NCBI GenBank assembly: GCA_964390805.1
Contig: CAYMKL010000019.1
Coordinates: forward strand, 9,352 to 73,351
From: CAYMKL01 sp964390805
Lineage (GTDB): Bacteria > Chloroflexota > Anaerolineae > VGOG01
Length of the DNA: 64,000 nt
Reading direction: 5' to 3'
The translations under genes were made by a program, and so were the position numbers. The first letter of the stretch is position 1, and each line of letters starts with the position of its first letter. The notes under the pieces were generated by a model, which ran no database searches, was not told the origin of the DNA, and was given only the letters and a program-made list of their open reading frames with translations. Below are positions 42,692 to 51,980 of this stretch, piece by piece.

Positions 42692-44332
42692 CTATTCCCC
42701 CTTGAAGCCTCCAAAGTAATAGGTCCAGTGAACGAAGCTGCCCGTGTGGCCGACGTGATACGGGTTGTCCTTGTCCCACCAACGCTCGAAGTTAAAAGCC
42801 ACCGCCTCGGCGTCCAGGTCGGTGCCGTCGTGAAACTTGACTCCCTTGCGGAGATGGAAAGTCCACGTCAGCAGGTCATCTGATACCTCCCAGCTTTCCG
42901 CCAGAGCGGGGACGACGTTGGTGGTGCCAGGCTCGAAAGCCACCAGCGGCTCGAAGATCTGGGCGCAAACCATCAGCGACTCGAAGTCGCTCACGTCTAC
43001 GCAGTCCAGGCCCACCGAGTCGCCACTGCGACCGAAGATCAGGCCGTTCTTGCCTTCCACAGAAGCAGGGTAGAAAAACTCCTGGCTGAAGGGACTGGCC
43101 TTAATGCCTTTCACCGTCTTCCTGAAGGCGATGGCCGAGCTGTTGTGAACGATGGGCACGGCGGGGACGTGATCGTGCACAAACTGGTTTGCCTGGTCGT
43201 AGAGGGCCTGCCGCTGAGCCTTGTCAAGGGTCGAGCCGGCCTCCTGCAGCATCTGCACCAACTCAGGGAACTTGAGCCCCAGACTGTCGTCCGATCCAGC
43301 GCCGAAGAACGTGTCCAGGAAATTGATGGCATCGGGGTAATCGGCCATCCAGCCATTCAGGAAGAGATCGGCCTCGCCAGCATAGACCTTGTCCAGGTAA
43401 GTGCCCCAATCCAGAGTCACGATCTCCGCCTGGATGCCCACCGCCGCCAGGTCTGCCTGGAGCACCTCGCCGACCCGGTCGGGGTTGGGGAAATAGGGCC
43501 GCGAGATGGCCATGACCCACAGCGTGGTCTGAAATCCATCGGGGTAGCCAGCCTGGACCAGCAGTGCTCTGGCTTGGTCAGGATCGTAGGGCCAATCCTG
43601 CAATCCGTCAGTGTGGCCAAAGATGTGCGGCGGTACGAACTGGATGGCTGCCTCAGCCGTGGGCGGATAGAAGGCCTGGACGAGCTCTGCCTTGTTGATG
43701 GCCATGGCCACCGCCTGTCGCACCCGCTGGTCGTCGAATGGCTCGTGGGCGCGGTTGATGCCCAGGAAGCCGACGTTGAACGGTGGGCGGAGGTAGACCT
43801 CGATGTTGGGGTCAGCCTGGGCAGCGGGTATGTCGTCGGGGGACAGGTTGTCCACGCCGTCCACAGTGCCGGCCTGAAGCTCCAGGAAGCGGGCGGGGGC
43901 CTCTTTGATGGCGCGATAGGCGAGCGTCTCGAGTTCTGGTTTCTCTCCCCAGTAGTCGTCGTTGCGCTTGAGGGTGATGTGATCGTCCGGCACCCATTCC
44001 ACGAACTTGAAGGGTCCAGTGCCAGCGGGATTACGGATCAGGTCCCCGCCTCCGCCGTACTTCTTGATGTTGGCCGGGCTCTGGGGGCCAAAGGCGGGGA
44101 AGGCCATCTTCTGCAGGAAGGCGGCGTCGGGGCGGTTGAGGGTGAAGCGGATGGTTCGGGGGGCGATGGCTTCGATGGAGGCGAGGAGGCTTTGGGGTGC
44201 GGAGGGAGGTGTGGATGACATGGGTGGTGAGGGAGCAGGAGTTGTGACCGGGAGACAAGAGATGAAAAGAAGGGCCAGGACAAGAACAGCGACCACATTC
44301 CAGAGGTGGGGATTATGAAGACGAGAGAGCAT
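42692..44332 (-). CDS. Circularly permuted SBP_bac_5-type peptide-binding lipoprotein
   Basis: The lipoprotein has 546 residues with a signal and lipobox FISC (Cys26) and a Pro/Ser-rich linker. The family's segments are present but in rotated order. After the linker it starts at SLLASIEAIAPRTIRFTLNR, normally around residue 150. It runs through FDDQRVRQAVAMAINKAEL to the family's C-terminal AFRKTVKGIKASP (about residue 415), and then continues with the canonical N-terminal part: GLIFGRSGDSVGLD, FEPLVAFEPGTTNVVPALAE, TFHLRKGVKFHDG and FGGFKGE at the end. The natural neighbours FGGFKGE and SLLASIEA are now the two termini. I prefer ATG 44332 (AAAGG 8 bases upstream) over GTG 44338. The gene starts 13 bases after the HD-receiver gene. 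Confidence 0.88.
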   Translation of the reverse strand: MLSRLHNPHLWNVVAVLVLALLFISCLPVTTPAPSPPMSSTPPSAPQSLLASIEAIAPRTIRFTLNRPDAAFLQKMAFPAFGPQSPANIKKYGGGGDLIRNPAGTGPFKFVEWVPDDHITLKRNDDYWGEKPELETLAYRAIKEAPARFLELQAGTVDGVDNLSPDDIPAAQADPNIEVYLRPPFNVGFLGINRAHEPFDDQRVRQAVAMAINKAELVQAFYPPTAEAAIQFVPPHIFGHTDGLQDWPYDPDQARALLVQAGYPDGFQTTLWVMAISRPYFPNPDRVGEVLQADLAAVGIQAEIVTLDWGTYLDKVYAGEADLFLNGWMADYPDAINFLDTFFGAGSDDSLGLKFPELVQMLQEAGSTLDKAQRQALYDQANQFVHDHVPAVPIVHNSSAIAFRKTVKGIKASPFSQEFFYPASVEGKNGLIFGRSGDSVGLDCVDVSDFESLMVCAQIFEPLVAFEPGTTNVVPALAESWEVSDDLLTWTFHLRKGVKFHDGTDLDAEAVAFNFERWWDKDNPYHVGHTGSFVHWTYYFGGFKGE

Positions 44333-44344
44333 CGTCACTGCCTT

Positions 44345-45967
44345 TCAGCTGGAGTCGCTCAGTTCCACTGAGGAATCTGGAAAGAAACCTACGAGTTTCT
44401 CCAATAGTGCTTGTCGCTGATTGCGACTCAGCTTTCTCTTACTGGAGCAGTGAGCTACCTCAGAGACCTCGGTGATCAGTGCCTTTGGAGATAATCTAGA
44501 TTTATCAAAGAAATAGACAACACCAAATTCACGGATGGCCTTATCTACACCCTCTGGCGAAGGATAGCTTGTTACCACGATAATCGGAATTCCTTTTTCC
44601 ATCGCTACACGTGCCAGTTCCCACCCTTTCTTGAACTCGCCATCCAATTTCACGTCCAGCAGAAGAACAAAGGGGCTACATTCTTCCAGCTTTCCCAGCG
44701 CTTCCTCGAATGTTCCAGCCTGTTCACACTGATATCCTACCTCCGTTAATATGGAATCCAAGTGCTTTCGGTACCAAGGGTGATCTTCAACGATCAGGAC
44801 CGGTGCTGAAGGCAATGCCAGCGATTCAGATTCGAGTCCTCTAGACGCAGGCCCCTCCTCTGCACCTGTCGTTCTCTCTTCTTTCACTGCCCTGGCACGC
44901 AGTTCCAGGAAATCCAGAGCGTCGCTGCACGAAGTTTGCTCAATCTCCGTTGCAATCCTAGGGGGCAAATCTCGGCCGCCAACAAGCTCACGCTGTTCAG
45001 CAACCAACTTGAGGTCATTGGTACCTAGTGCGATGGCGAGCGCCGGTGGATATTCGCCGATGTCAAAACTCCATTTCTTGGCCTGTTTGACGTGCCTGTC
45101 AAAGAGTGGACGGAAGAAGTCCAGATATGGAACACCGTTCAACTGTTTTGTTGGCACAGCAAAGTACACAGTGCATTCCAGAACTAAGTTTCCGCCCCTA
45201 TTGGCCTTGACCACGAAAGGGTCTTGTACGAAGTAGTGCTTGATCCAATGGCCTAGTGAGACAGGGTTCTTCAGGAAAGTCACTGGCCTCTGTTTGAAGA
45301 TCTTTGCTGGTGCCCGGTTCTTATAGAAGTCCATAGCATCAACCAGGCGGAGTAGCGAGGCCAACAGGCCCACGCGGATCTCCTCTCCGTCATGCGGTAC
45401 CGTTCGGTAGCACCAGCAATCTCGCTCTCTCAAGTCGGCTTTGCCATGCCCTCGGCAAATCGCCATAAGATAGGGCCGGTCGTCATCTGTAATTCCATCA
45501 ATGGGAGTTGTCTCGTAGTGATATATCCAGTAAGCACTGAGGAGACTGTGGGTTTCCCGAATCTGCGCTCCGGTGTCCAGGCCAAAGAGCTGATAGTTCT
45601 CTATTGTATCGCATAGTCCTTGTGGACAAAGAGACAGACGAGCCACCAAATCGGGCAATATGTCTTCCTCAAACGCCTTTCCATCAAAAAACATCCCTAG
45701 ATCATGCAAGTAAGCTGAAGCAGCTAGAAGGAAGGCCTCGTTCGCGCTCAGTTCAAGTCCGAATTCCTTCTTCAGCCGGCCAAGGAGGCGGATGAGATTG
45801 TCAGAGTGCACTTGATTGTGCAGTGTGAATTCGGGCAGAAGAGGGGTGCCCAAACTTGCTATCTCTGCAAGACCCTCTCTTATCTTCTCAATGTCACCGA
45901 CTCGCTCTACACTAAGCCGAGTCAAGATCTTCTTTATCCTGGCCGGCATGTTCCCTGAAGGCGGCAT
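44345..45967 (-). CDS. HD-domain protein with C-terminal receiver domain
   Basis: The 540-residue protein has an N-terminal HD-type hydrolase-like domain (about 35-330): HNQVHSDNLIRLLGRL, FLLAASAYLHDLGMFFDG and MAICRGHGKADLRER give metal-binding His/Asp residues, in an arrangement like HD-CE proteins. A receiver domain occupies about 400-530 (VLIVEDHPWYRKHLDSIL, VLLLDVKLDGEFKKGWE with the phospho-Asp, IIVVTSYPS). The activity may be a nucleotide phosphohydrolase controlled by phosphorylation; this is inferred. GGAGGA precedes ATG 45967. Its stop codon overlaps the TGAAAGG ribosome site of the permuted binding protein, so translation may be coupled. Confidence 0.85.
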   Translation of the reverse strand: MPPSGNMPARIKKILTRLSVERVGDIEKIREGLAEIASLGTPLLPEFTLHNQVHSDNLIRLLGRLKKEFGLELSANEAFLLAASAYLHDLGMFFDGKAFEEDILPDLVARLSLCPQGLCDTIENYQLFGLDTGAQIRETHSLLSAYWIYHYETTPIDGITDDDRPYLMAICRGHGKADLRERDCWCYRTVPHDGEEIRVGLLASLLRLVDAMDFYKNRAPAKIFKQRPVTFLKNPVSLGHWIKHYFVQDPFVVKANRGGNLVLECTVYFAVPTKQLNGVPYLDFFRPLFDRHVKQAKKWSFDIGEYPPALAIALGTNDLKLVAEQRELVGGRDLPPRIATEIEQTSCSDALDFLELRARAVKEERTTGAEEGPASRGLESESLALPSAPVLIVEDHPWYRKHLDSILTEVGYQCEQAGTFEEALGKLEECSPFVLLLDVKLDGEFKKGWELARVAMEKGIPIIVVTSYPSPEGVDKAIREFGVVYFFDKSRLSPKALITEVSEVAHCSSKRKLSRNQRQALLEKLVGFFPDSSVELSDSS

Positions 45968-45997
45968 ATATGTCCTCCGTGTCCGAAGCTCGCGTGT

Positions 45998-46414
45998 TCA
46001 GACGTCTTTGAAATACTGTGGTGTACGGACAGCTATTGCTACCTCTTGTCTCAGTTCCTCAGCATCGAATTTGTCCTTTGGAATAACATCCCACACACCA
46101 TAGTCCCTAAAAGCCCTGCGCGTGCGTTCCTCCAAGTGGGCAAATGCGCTTAGAACGATAACCCTGTTGCCTGGTAGGATTTGTGCCTGTTGCAGGCCTT
46201 CTACTAGGCGAAAGCCTTCTTCGTCTTTACCTACTCCGGAGACAAGGTCAATGTCAACGATCACCAAGTCGAAGTCTGTATCCCCGAACAATGGTACAGC
46301 TTCGCGCAAGGATTTCGCGGCTTGAATCTCATAGTCCTCACCAAGGGCAAGTTTTACCTCTCTGATCCACTCAGCCTTGTCTTCCAAGTGAAGTATTTGT
46401 TTCCTCAGACTCAT
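45998..46414 (-). CDS. Stand-alone response regulator receiver
   Basis: The 138-residue protein is a single receiver domain: ILHLEDKAEWIREVK with acidic residues, FDLVIVDIDLVSG with the phospho-Asp, VIVLSAFAH and VIPKDKFDAEEL with the conserved Lys. There is no output domain. GGAGGGTGACAA precedes the ATG. It lies between another receiver gene (15-base gap) and the HD-receiver gene (30-base gap) and likely relays phosphate from the large kinase. Confidence 0.9.
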   Translation of the reverse strand: MSLRKQILHLEDKAEWIREVKLALGEDYEIQAAKSLREAVPLFGDTDFDLVIVDIDLVSGVGKDEEGFRLVEGLQQAQILPGNRVIVLSAFAHLEERTRRAFRDYGVWDVIPKDKFDAEELRQEVAIAVRTPQYFKDV

Positions 46415-46429
46415 TTGTCACCCTCCTGT

Positions 46430-46891
46430 CTAGTTGCGAGAGAGGATTCTCTCAAGTTCGCGAACACGTTGGTCCATCTGCTTTCGACCATATCGAGGTC
46501 TCTCTACACGATTCAGTCGCTCAGCCCTGGACAGTTCGTCCACCACCAACTGCAGCAATCCCTCGGGGTCATATGGTTTATCGGCACAATCATAAACCCC
46601 TGCCTTGAAGAGGAGGCGCAATTTCTCATTCTCTTGAAAGACAGGAAACATTATCACGAACCGCCATTGCTTGCCGAAAGATTCAATGGTGCTCAAATTG
46701 CTTGTGGCCAAATCCAAGCCGACAAAGATCAGGTCAAAGCCTTGTGACCACTCCTCTGGGAGACACCATTTTCTTACCTCCTCGAAGCTCGTTGCAGTGA
46801 ACACATCATATCGCTCCTGCAGAGCCTCCTGGGCGAATTGAAGCCACTCTAGATGGCGATCAATCAACAGAATGCGTTTCTGAGTAGCCAT
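46430..46891 (-). CDS. Response regulator receiver with short C-terminal helix
   Basis: The 153-residue protein is receiver-like: ILLIDRHLEWLQFAQEALQ, FDLIFVGLDLATSNLST, FVIMFPVFQE and CADKPYDPEGLLQLV with the Lys. The usual phospho-Asp position reads FVGLDLA, so the Asp is shifted by one or two residues and phosphorylation needs testing. The C-terminal tail (YGRKQMDQRVRELERIL) is a coiled-coil-like helix. I choose ATG 46891 with GGAGGA upstream; the longer frame overlaps the kinase gene. The gap to the kinase stop is 4 bases. Confidence 0.85.
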   Translation of the reverse strand: MATQKRILLIDRHLEWLQFAQEALQERYDVFTATSFEEVRKWCLPEEWSQGFDLIFVGLDLATSNLSTIESFGKQWRFVIMFPVFQENEKLRLLFKAGVYDCADKPYDPEGLLQLVVDELSRAERLNRVERPRYGRKQMDQRVRELERILSRN

Positions 46892-46895
46892 CTTC

Positions 46896-49800
46896 TTATT
46901 CCTCCTCCTGCTGTTGTTGAGCGGGGAGGCGGAGTAAGAAGATAGTTCTTTCTTCATTGCTCTCCAGGACAGAGACTTCACCGCCATGTTCCCGCATAGT
47001 GGTACGTGCACCCCACAGACCCAGTCCGTAGCTCTGTTCCTCTTGTGCTACTTCTTGACGAGCGGAGAATAGGTTAAAGATCTCCTCCCAGTGTTCGTGT
47101 GGAATTGGGGGGCCATGATTCATAAAGGCCAATTCGACAAAGCCATCCCCTGCAAGCTGGCCATCAACTCTTATCTCGTCTAGGTCGATTCCTTCCTCAC
47201 TCATACGTCTTCGAGTAAACTTGACAGCGTTGCTCAGCAACTCTACGATGTAGGTGATGATCTTTTGCACTTGAACGTTGACAGCCGGCAAGTCTGGAGC
47301 GAGATTAGCCTGAATGTCCATATCTGGCTGTTTGCCCAAAGCAGCTAGCGCTTCGTTCAACACCAGATTTATGCTAACTTTGGCTTTGGGTTCAGGCCGG
47401 AAAGGTTTGAACAAATCCTCGGCCGCCTTGTTGATGCCTTCACTATTGAGAAGGATATTGTCGAGATCCTCCTGCTGCTGTGGCGTCAAGTCCTGCAATT
47501 GCTGGATAAGCCGGAGGGCACAGGAACGGATGATACCTGACAGGTTCTTTGAGTGGTGAGCCATCTCTGCCGTAACTAGGCCAACGGCGGCATTCACCTC
47601 AGCAGCCAATGCCTTTTCCTGAGCTTCTCTTAGTTGCCGTGTCCGCTTCTCAACCCGTTGTTCCATTTCAGTGTACAGTCTGGCATTCTCAATCGCAACC
47701 GCTGCCTGGTTCGCCAGTAGATGAATCGTTTCTCGGTCCGATTTGGAAAAACCGCGAGATTCGAAGAAGTTCACATACAGAAGTCCAACAGTCCTCCCTC
47801 CAAATATCAAAGGAACTCCAGCAAATGACTTAACTCGCTTGTTCCTAATGAAAGTAGGTTTGACGCGCGGTTCCTTCCCTACATCTTCGGCAAAAACGGC
47901 TTCCTGTGTCCTTGCTATGTGAGCGCTAAAGCCAGTATGGCCCGGAATTGATGGGGCAACCTCAACTTTGCCTCTTCGTATCCCGCTCTCAAATTTATCT
48001 TGTTCAGGATCGTATAGGAATAGGGTGGAGAAGTCTGCGGATGTGGTCATATTGGCATTTTCGACAACTGAACCAAGTACCTCCCCTAATTCGAGCTGTG
48101 AAGTGATCTTCACACCTATCTCCTGAAGACCAGCTAGTTGCCGCGCCCTCCTGGTCTCTCGATCCAGTAGTCGTGCATTCTCAATCGCCACCGCCGCCTG
48201 GCTGGCCATCGTCTCGAGAACTCGTAAGTCATTCTCATCATAGGCATCTTCTTTCTCATAACTCTGAATGCTGATTAGCCCTATGACTTTTTCTGCTTGT
48301 TTCTCTCGATCCCAGACCCTCAGCGGAGTACCAATCCAAGACTTGGTAGCGATTGCCTCGGACAACTGAATACCACGTTCCTTTGCCCACTTCCACACAT
48401 TACCTCTCGAAATCTCGGCTTCTCCTTTATCTATCACATATTCAGTCAATCCATACCTGTACTCTCCTCGTCTACGTGGACGGAAATCTTTGTGATCAGC
48501 TTCAACCTTTTTGCCGGCATCATAAGCAAGCGGAAAACTCACCCCATCTTTATCCTCATCGTAAAAAGCGATTTGGATGTTTCGGACATCCATGAGCTTT
48601 CCAGCCTGGGTGTGGATTTCTTCCAATATCTCATCAATGCCCAGACTACTCACTGTCCGGCCGATCTCGGTCAAGACCTCAAGTTCCCTAATCCTACGTT
48701 CAAGATTCTGATAGAGCCTGGCGTTCTCGATGGCGATGGCTGCCTGATCCGCAAAAAGCTCCAAGAGCAGCTTGTCATTATCAGAGAAATGATGAGGAAC
48801 GGTCAGGTTTACATACAATACGCCCACAACGTCTCCCCCACTAATAAGCGGCAGATAGGCAACCGATTTCATACCCAGGGCCGAGATGTCTTCACGGACT
48901 GCGGGGCCTCCATCAGAGGGTGTGGCCACGTCATTTCCTTCTAGATAGCGAGGGAGCTTGGTCCGAACTACATAGCAACTTGTGCCGTCGGGACGCGGAA
49001 GACGATCTATCCATTCTTCCATCACCCCGGTAGCTATCTGAGGTCTAAACTGATCTGTCGTCGAATCGTACAGCCTGATCGCGCAAGAGGCCTTGTGGAA
49101 GATATCACTGAGGCTCTTTACGATCAGATGCGAGACCCTCTCAAGATTGGATGGTTCAGCAGAGATAGCAGTTGTGACTGTCTGAAGCTGTTCGAGCTGT
49201 GTCGCCCTCTCATCCAGCTCTTGGAAAAGCTGGGCGTGCTCAATAGCAACAGCAGCCTGATCTGCAAGTGCGCGCAGTAAGGCAAGTTCTTCCTCAGTGA
49301 ACTGACGTACGATGATATCATTCAAATAAAGTACACCGGCCGCCCTCTCACCTGCCGACTTGAGGGGAGTACCTACAAAAGACCTGACCCCCTTCTCCAC
49401 AACCTCGGGGTTTGCTCTTGTGTCCACGTGGGTGTCTGGCACAACCCTCTGCTCGCCCTTCTCAATGATAAGGCGAGTGTACCCTTGTTCAGAAATACGT
49501 GGCGCGGGATGCCTGAATTCCTCAGGATATGCATAACTACCAACAATCCTCTCCCCCGAACTGTCAATGACATGCACTACTCCCGACTTTGTCTTTGTCA
49601 GACGCATAGCACCCTCAACAAGTGAGGGCAGAATCTTATCGAGTTTCAAGGCCGCGCTGATCTGGGCACTAATCTGTTGCAGGAGGCTCACCTCATCCGC
49701 ACGATCTCTCAACCCCTGAACTAGTCGTGCATTGTTGATGGCAATAGCTCCCTGGTTGGCAAGAACCTCGATCCTCTCCCGCAGTTCGAGGTCGGTGTCA

Positions 49801-51809
49801 AAGTCGCACCTCTGCCGATAGCCCACGAACATAACCCCTAGAACTTCCTCGCCGACCTTCATGGAAACTGCTGCTGAAGAAATGACCCTCTCCCGTACAA
49901 CGAAGCGTTCTTGGGGCAGCTCCTCGCGAGGGAAATCCCAATCACCAGCCAACACCGCGTGCTTTTGCGCATCAGAAGCGTATACCTTCCCCCCAGTATG
50001 CGCAATCTGGAAGACGACATCGTCCGGGAAGACTTGCGTGGGTATGAGATGAGGAAATCTTCGGTCGCCCACCATAATGGGCGGAAGGGCAAAATCCTCT
50101 CTATCGGCCTGATATTGATACAAATCAACGACGTCAGCCCCCAGTACCTGAATAGCTGTATTGGCGATTTGCTCGAGTGTTTCCTGAAGCACCTCAGGCG
50201 ATTCTTGCAGAGTAGCCAACGATTGCCCCACCTTGTTCAGCCGTTGGATCGTCTGGAGCCGTTCGGAATTCTGTATGGCCACACCAGCCTGGCTGGCAAA
50301 GGTGCCGAGGAGATCAATCTCCCAGGGAGTAAATTCTTCCCTCTTGGTCATACTGTAAACACTCAAGGTTCCCACAGCGCGTTCTGGCCCAGCCAACAAG
50401 GGAACAGCCAACATGGACTGCCATCCCTCCCTCGTCGCCTCCTCCTTTTTCTGAAAACCAGGATTTGCCTGGATATCCAGAACCTGAATAATCCTCCGCT
50501 CGCGAATAGCCTTGCCGGTTACGCTGTGGCCCAGATCTAACCTGGCCTCCTGAGCGTACTCGATACTTATCCCCCGGGAAGCGATGATTCTTGCCTGATC
50601 CCCCGGCTCGTCCACCCGCCACATCGACACTGGGCAACGAGTGAGCCGATGCACAGCATCCACAATATACTGATAGAGGTCCACGGCACCGCCAAGGGTC
50701 TTCTCGCCAATCTTCTTCAAACTTTCCAGTAACTCAGCCCGTTCGATGGCCACTGCCACCTGGTCTGCCAGGGCTATCAACAATTCCACGTCGGCCGCAG
50801 AAAAACAGTTAGGCTCTAGACTGTCTACGTTGATCACACCCAGAGCTGTGCCGTGCGACATGATCGGCACCGATACCAACGAGCGAATGGGAACACCACC
50901 GGCGATAATATCAACGAAATGTGTATCCGTCTTTGTGTCCCGACAAACGTAGGGTTCGCGATTCCGCGCCACCCAACCCGCAATCCCTTCGTCCGGTGCG
51001 CCAGGCGTGAAGGTACGCTCCGCCTTATCCACTGGTACGAGCCCGCCGACACGGGCACGGAAGTGCAATCTGCCATCCTCTTCCATTAGCATCAGAGACC
51101 CATCTCTGGCTCCGACCAAATCTACTGCTCGTTGGAGAATCCTGTCCAGCACCTCTTGTAAGTCAACAGCAGCATCCACATCCTTCTGGATATGTTGAAG
51201 CAATTCGGAATACCCCAGCGCTCTCTCCGCCGTCTGGTATTTCCTGATGCTTTCCACCAAGTAGCGGAAGATAGCTGTAAGCACAAGCAGAACAGCCAGA
51301 TTGGTAAACAGCGAAACAGGGTTGATCAAAGCGAGCCCAGCAGCCTCTGACAGCGATGCGAGAAAGTATAAAACAACGACTTCGCCGTAGATCCCCCACA
51401 TCATGCCCCGAGGGAAGTAGAGGGCCGAGGCAAACAGCGGCCACAGGTAGATGAACCAGAAATAGCTCTCTGCACCACCAGTCATCCAAAGCAAGGCACT
51501 TCCAAGAAACACCACGATCTGAATCCGCACCATTCGAAACTGCGATGTTCCATACAACTCTCTCTTGGTCCGCGAGAATACTTCCCGCACAACAAGGTAT
51601 ACCAGGCAGGACAATAGCCACCCAAGAACCCAGGGGCCTCTCGCTCTCACCTCTGACGAGACGAGATAAGCCGCGTAGACAAATAGCAACAGGAACCACC
51701 CTATGTAGGTCACCGAAAAGTGAACCAGCCTCCACTCTCTCCCCTCTTCTGCCGTACTGAGGGACTTTAGGAACACTTTCGGGCCGGTATTGAAACGATC
51801 ACTTGTCAT
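46896..51809 (-). CDS. Membrane histidine kinase with seven GAF domains
   Basis: The 1637-residue protein begins with about six membrane segments (residues about 27-190). I count seven GAF-type units, beginning near residues 210, 370, 525, 705, 885, 1055 and 1220. Each is preceded by a helix with the pattern LQxIxxxIxxxLxLxxIL and contains a VPLIxxGxxxGxLYVN-like core. The kinase core has AEMAHHSKNLSGIIRSCAL as H-box, VELLSNAVKFTRRR as N-box and YGLGLWGARTTMREHGG as G-box. Such a chain suggests integration of several small-molecule or light cues; ligands are unknown. It heads a minus-strand cluster of two receivers and an HD-receiver. The start at 51809 has GGAGGG upstream. Confidence 0.92.
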   Translation of the reverse strand: MTSDRFNTGPKVFLKSLSTAEEGREWRLVHFSVTYIGWFLLLFVYAAYLVSSEVRARGPWVLGWLLSCLVYLVVREVFSRTKRELYGTSQFRMVRIQIVVFLGSALLWMTGGAESYFWFIYLWPLFASALYFPRGMMWGIYGEVVVLYFLASLSEAAGLALINPVSLFTNLAVLLVLTAIFRYLVESIRKYQTAERALGYSELLQHIQKDVDAAVDLQEVLDRILQRAVDLVGARDGSLMLMEEDGRLHFRARVGGLVPVDKAERTFTPGAPDEGIAGWVARNREPYVCRDTKTDTHFVDIIAGGVPIRSLVSVPIMSHGTALGVINVDSLEPNCFSAADVELLIALADQVAVAIERAELLESLKKIGEKTLGGAVDLYQYIVDAVHRLTRCPVSMWRVDEPGDQARIIASRGISIEYAQEARLDLGHSVTGKAIRERRIIQVLDIQANPGFQKKEEATREGWQSMLAVPLLAGPERAVGTLSVYSMTKREEFTPWEIDLLGTFASQAGVAIQNSERLQTIQRLNKVGQSLATLQESPEVLQETLEQIANTAIQVLGADVVDLYQYQADREDFALPPIMVGDRRFPHLIPTQVFPDDVVFQIAHTGGKVYASDAQKHAVLAGDWDFPREELPQERFVVRERVISSAAVSMKVGEEVLGVMFVGYRQRCDFDTDLELRERIEVLANQGAIAINNARLVQGLRDRADEVSLLQQISAQISAALKLDKILPSLVEGAMRLTKTKSGVVHVIDSSGERIVGSYAYPEEFRHPAPRISEQGYTRLIIEKGEQRVVPDTHVDTRANPEVVEKGVRSFVGTPLKSAGERAAGVLYLNDIIVRQFTEEELALLRALADQAAVAIEHAQLFQELDERATQLEQLQTVTTAISAEPSNLERVSHLIVKSLSDIFHKASCAIRLYDSTTDQFRPQIATGVMEEWIDRLPRPDGTSCYVVRTKLPRYLEGNDVATPSDGGPAVREDISALGMKSVAYLPLISGGDVVGVLYVNLTVPHHFSDNDKLLLELFADQAAIAIENARLYQNLERRIRELEVLTEIGRTVSSLGIDEILEEIHTQAGKLMDVRNIQIAFYDEDKDGVSFPLAYDAGKKVEADHKDFRPRRRGEYRYGLTEYVIDKGEAEISRGNVWKWAKERGIQLSEAIATKSWIGTPLRVWDREKQAEKVIGLISIQSYEKEDAYDENDLRVLETMASQAAVAIENARLLDRETRRARQLAGLQEIGVKITSQLELGEVLGSVVENANMTTSADFSTLFLYDPEQDKFESGIRRGKVEVAPSIPGHTGFSAHIARTQEAVFAEDVGKEPRVKPTFIRNKRVKSFAGVPLIFGGRTVGLLYVNFFESRGFSKSDRETIHLLANQAAVAIENARLYTEMEQRVEKRTRQLREAQEKALAAEVNAAVGLVTAEMAHHSKNLSGIIRSCALRLIQQLQDLTPQQQEDLDNILLNSEGINKAAEDLFKPFRPEPKAKVSINLVLNEALAALGKQPDMDIQANLAPDLPAVNVQVQKIITYIVELLSNAVKFTRRRMSEEGIDLDEIRVDGQLAGDGFVELAFMNHGPPIPHEHWEEIFNLFSARQEVAQEEQSYGLGLWGARTTMREHGGEVSVLESNEERTIFLLRLPAQQQQEEE

Positions 51810-51980
51810 TGCTGCACCCTCCGCGTTGACTTACATATCTACCAGTGCTGTGCCATGTCTCATGCATTCAACTATCCCTCTCCACAAGCAACATGCCGCA
51901 CTGCATATTCTCCCCTTCATCACCTAAGAGAGGGAGAGTCTGACCACCCCGAAGCCGAGTTCAAGCAACAGCTTTCCTCA

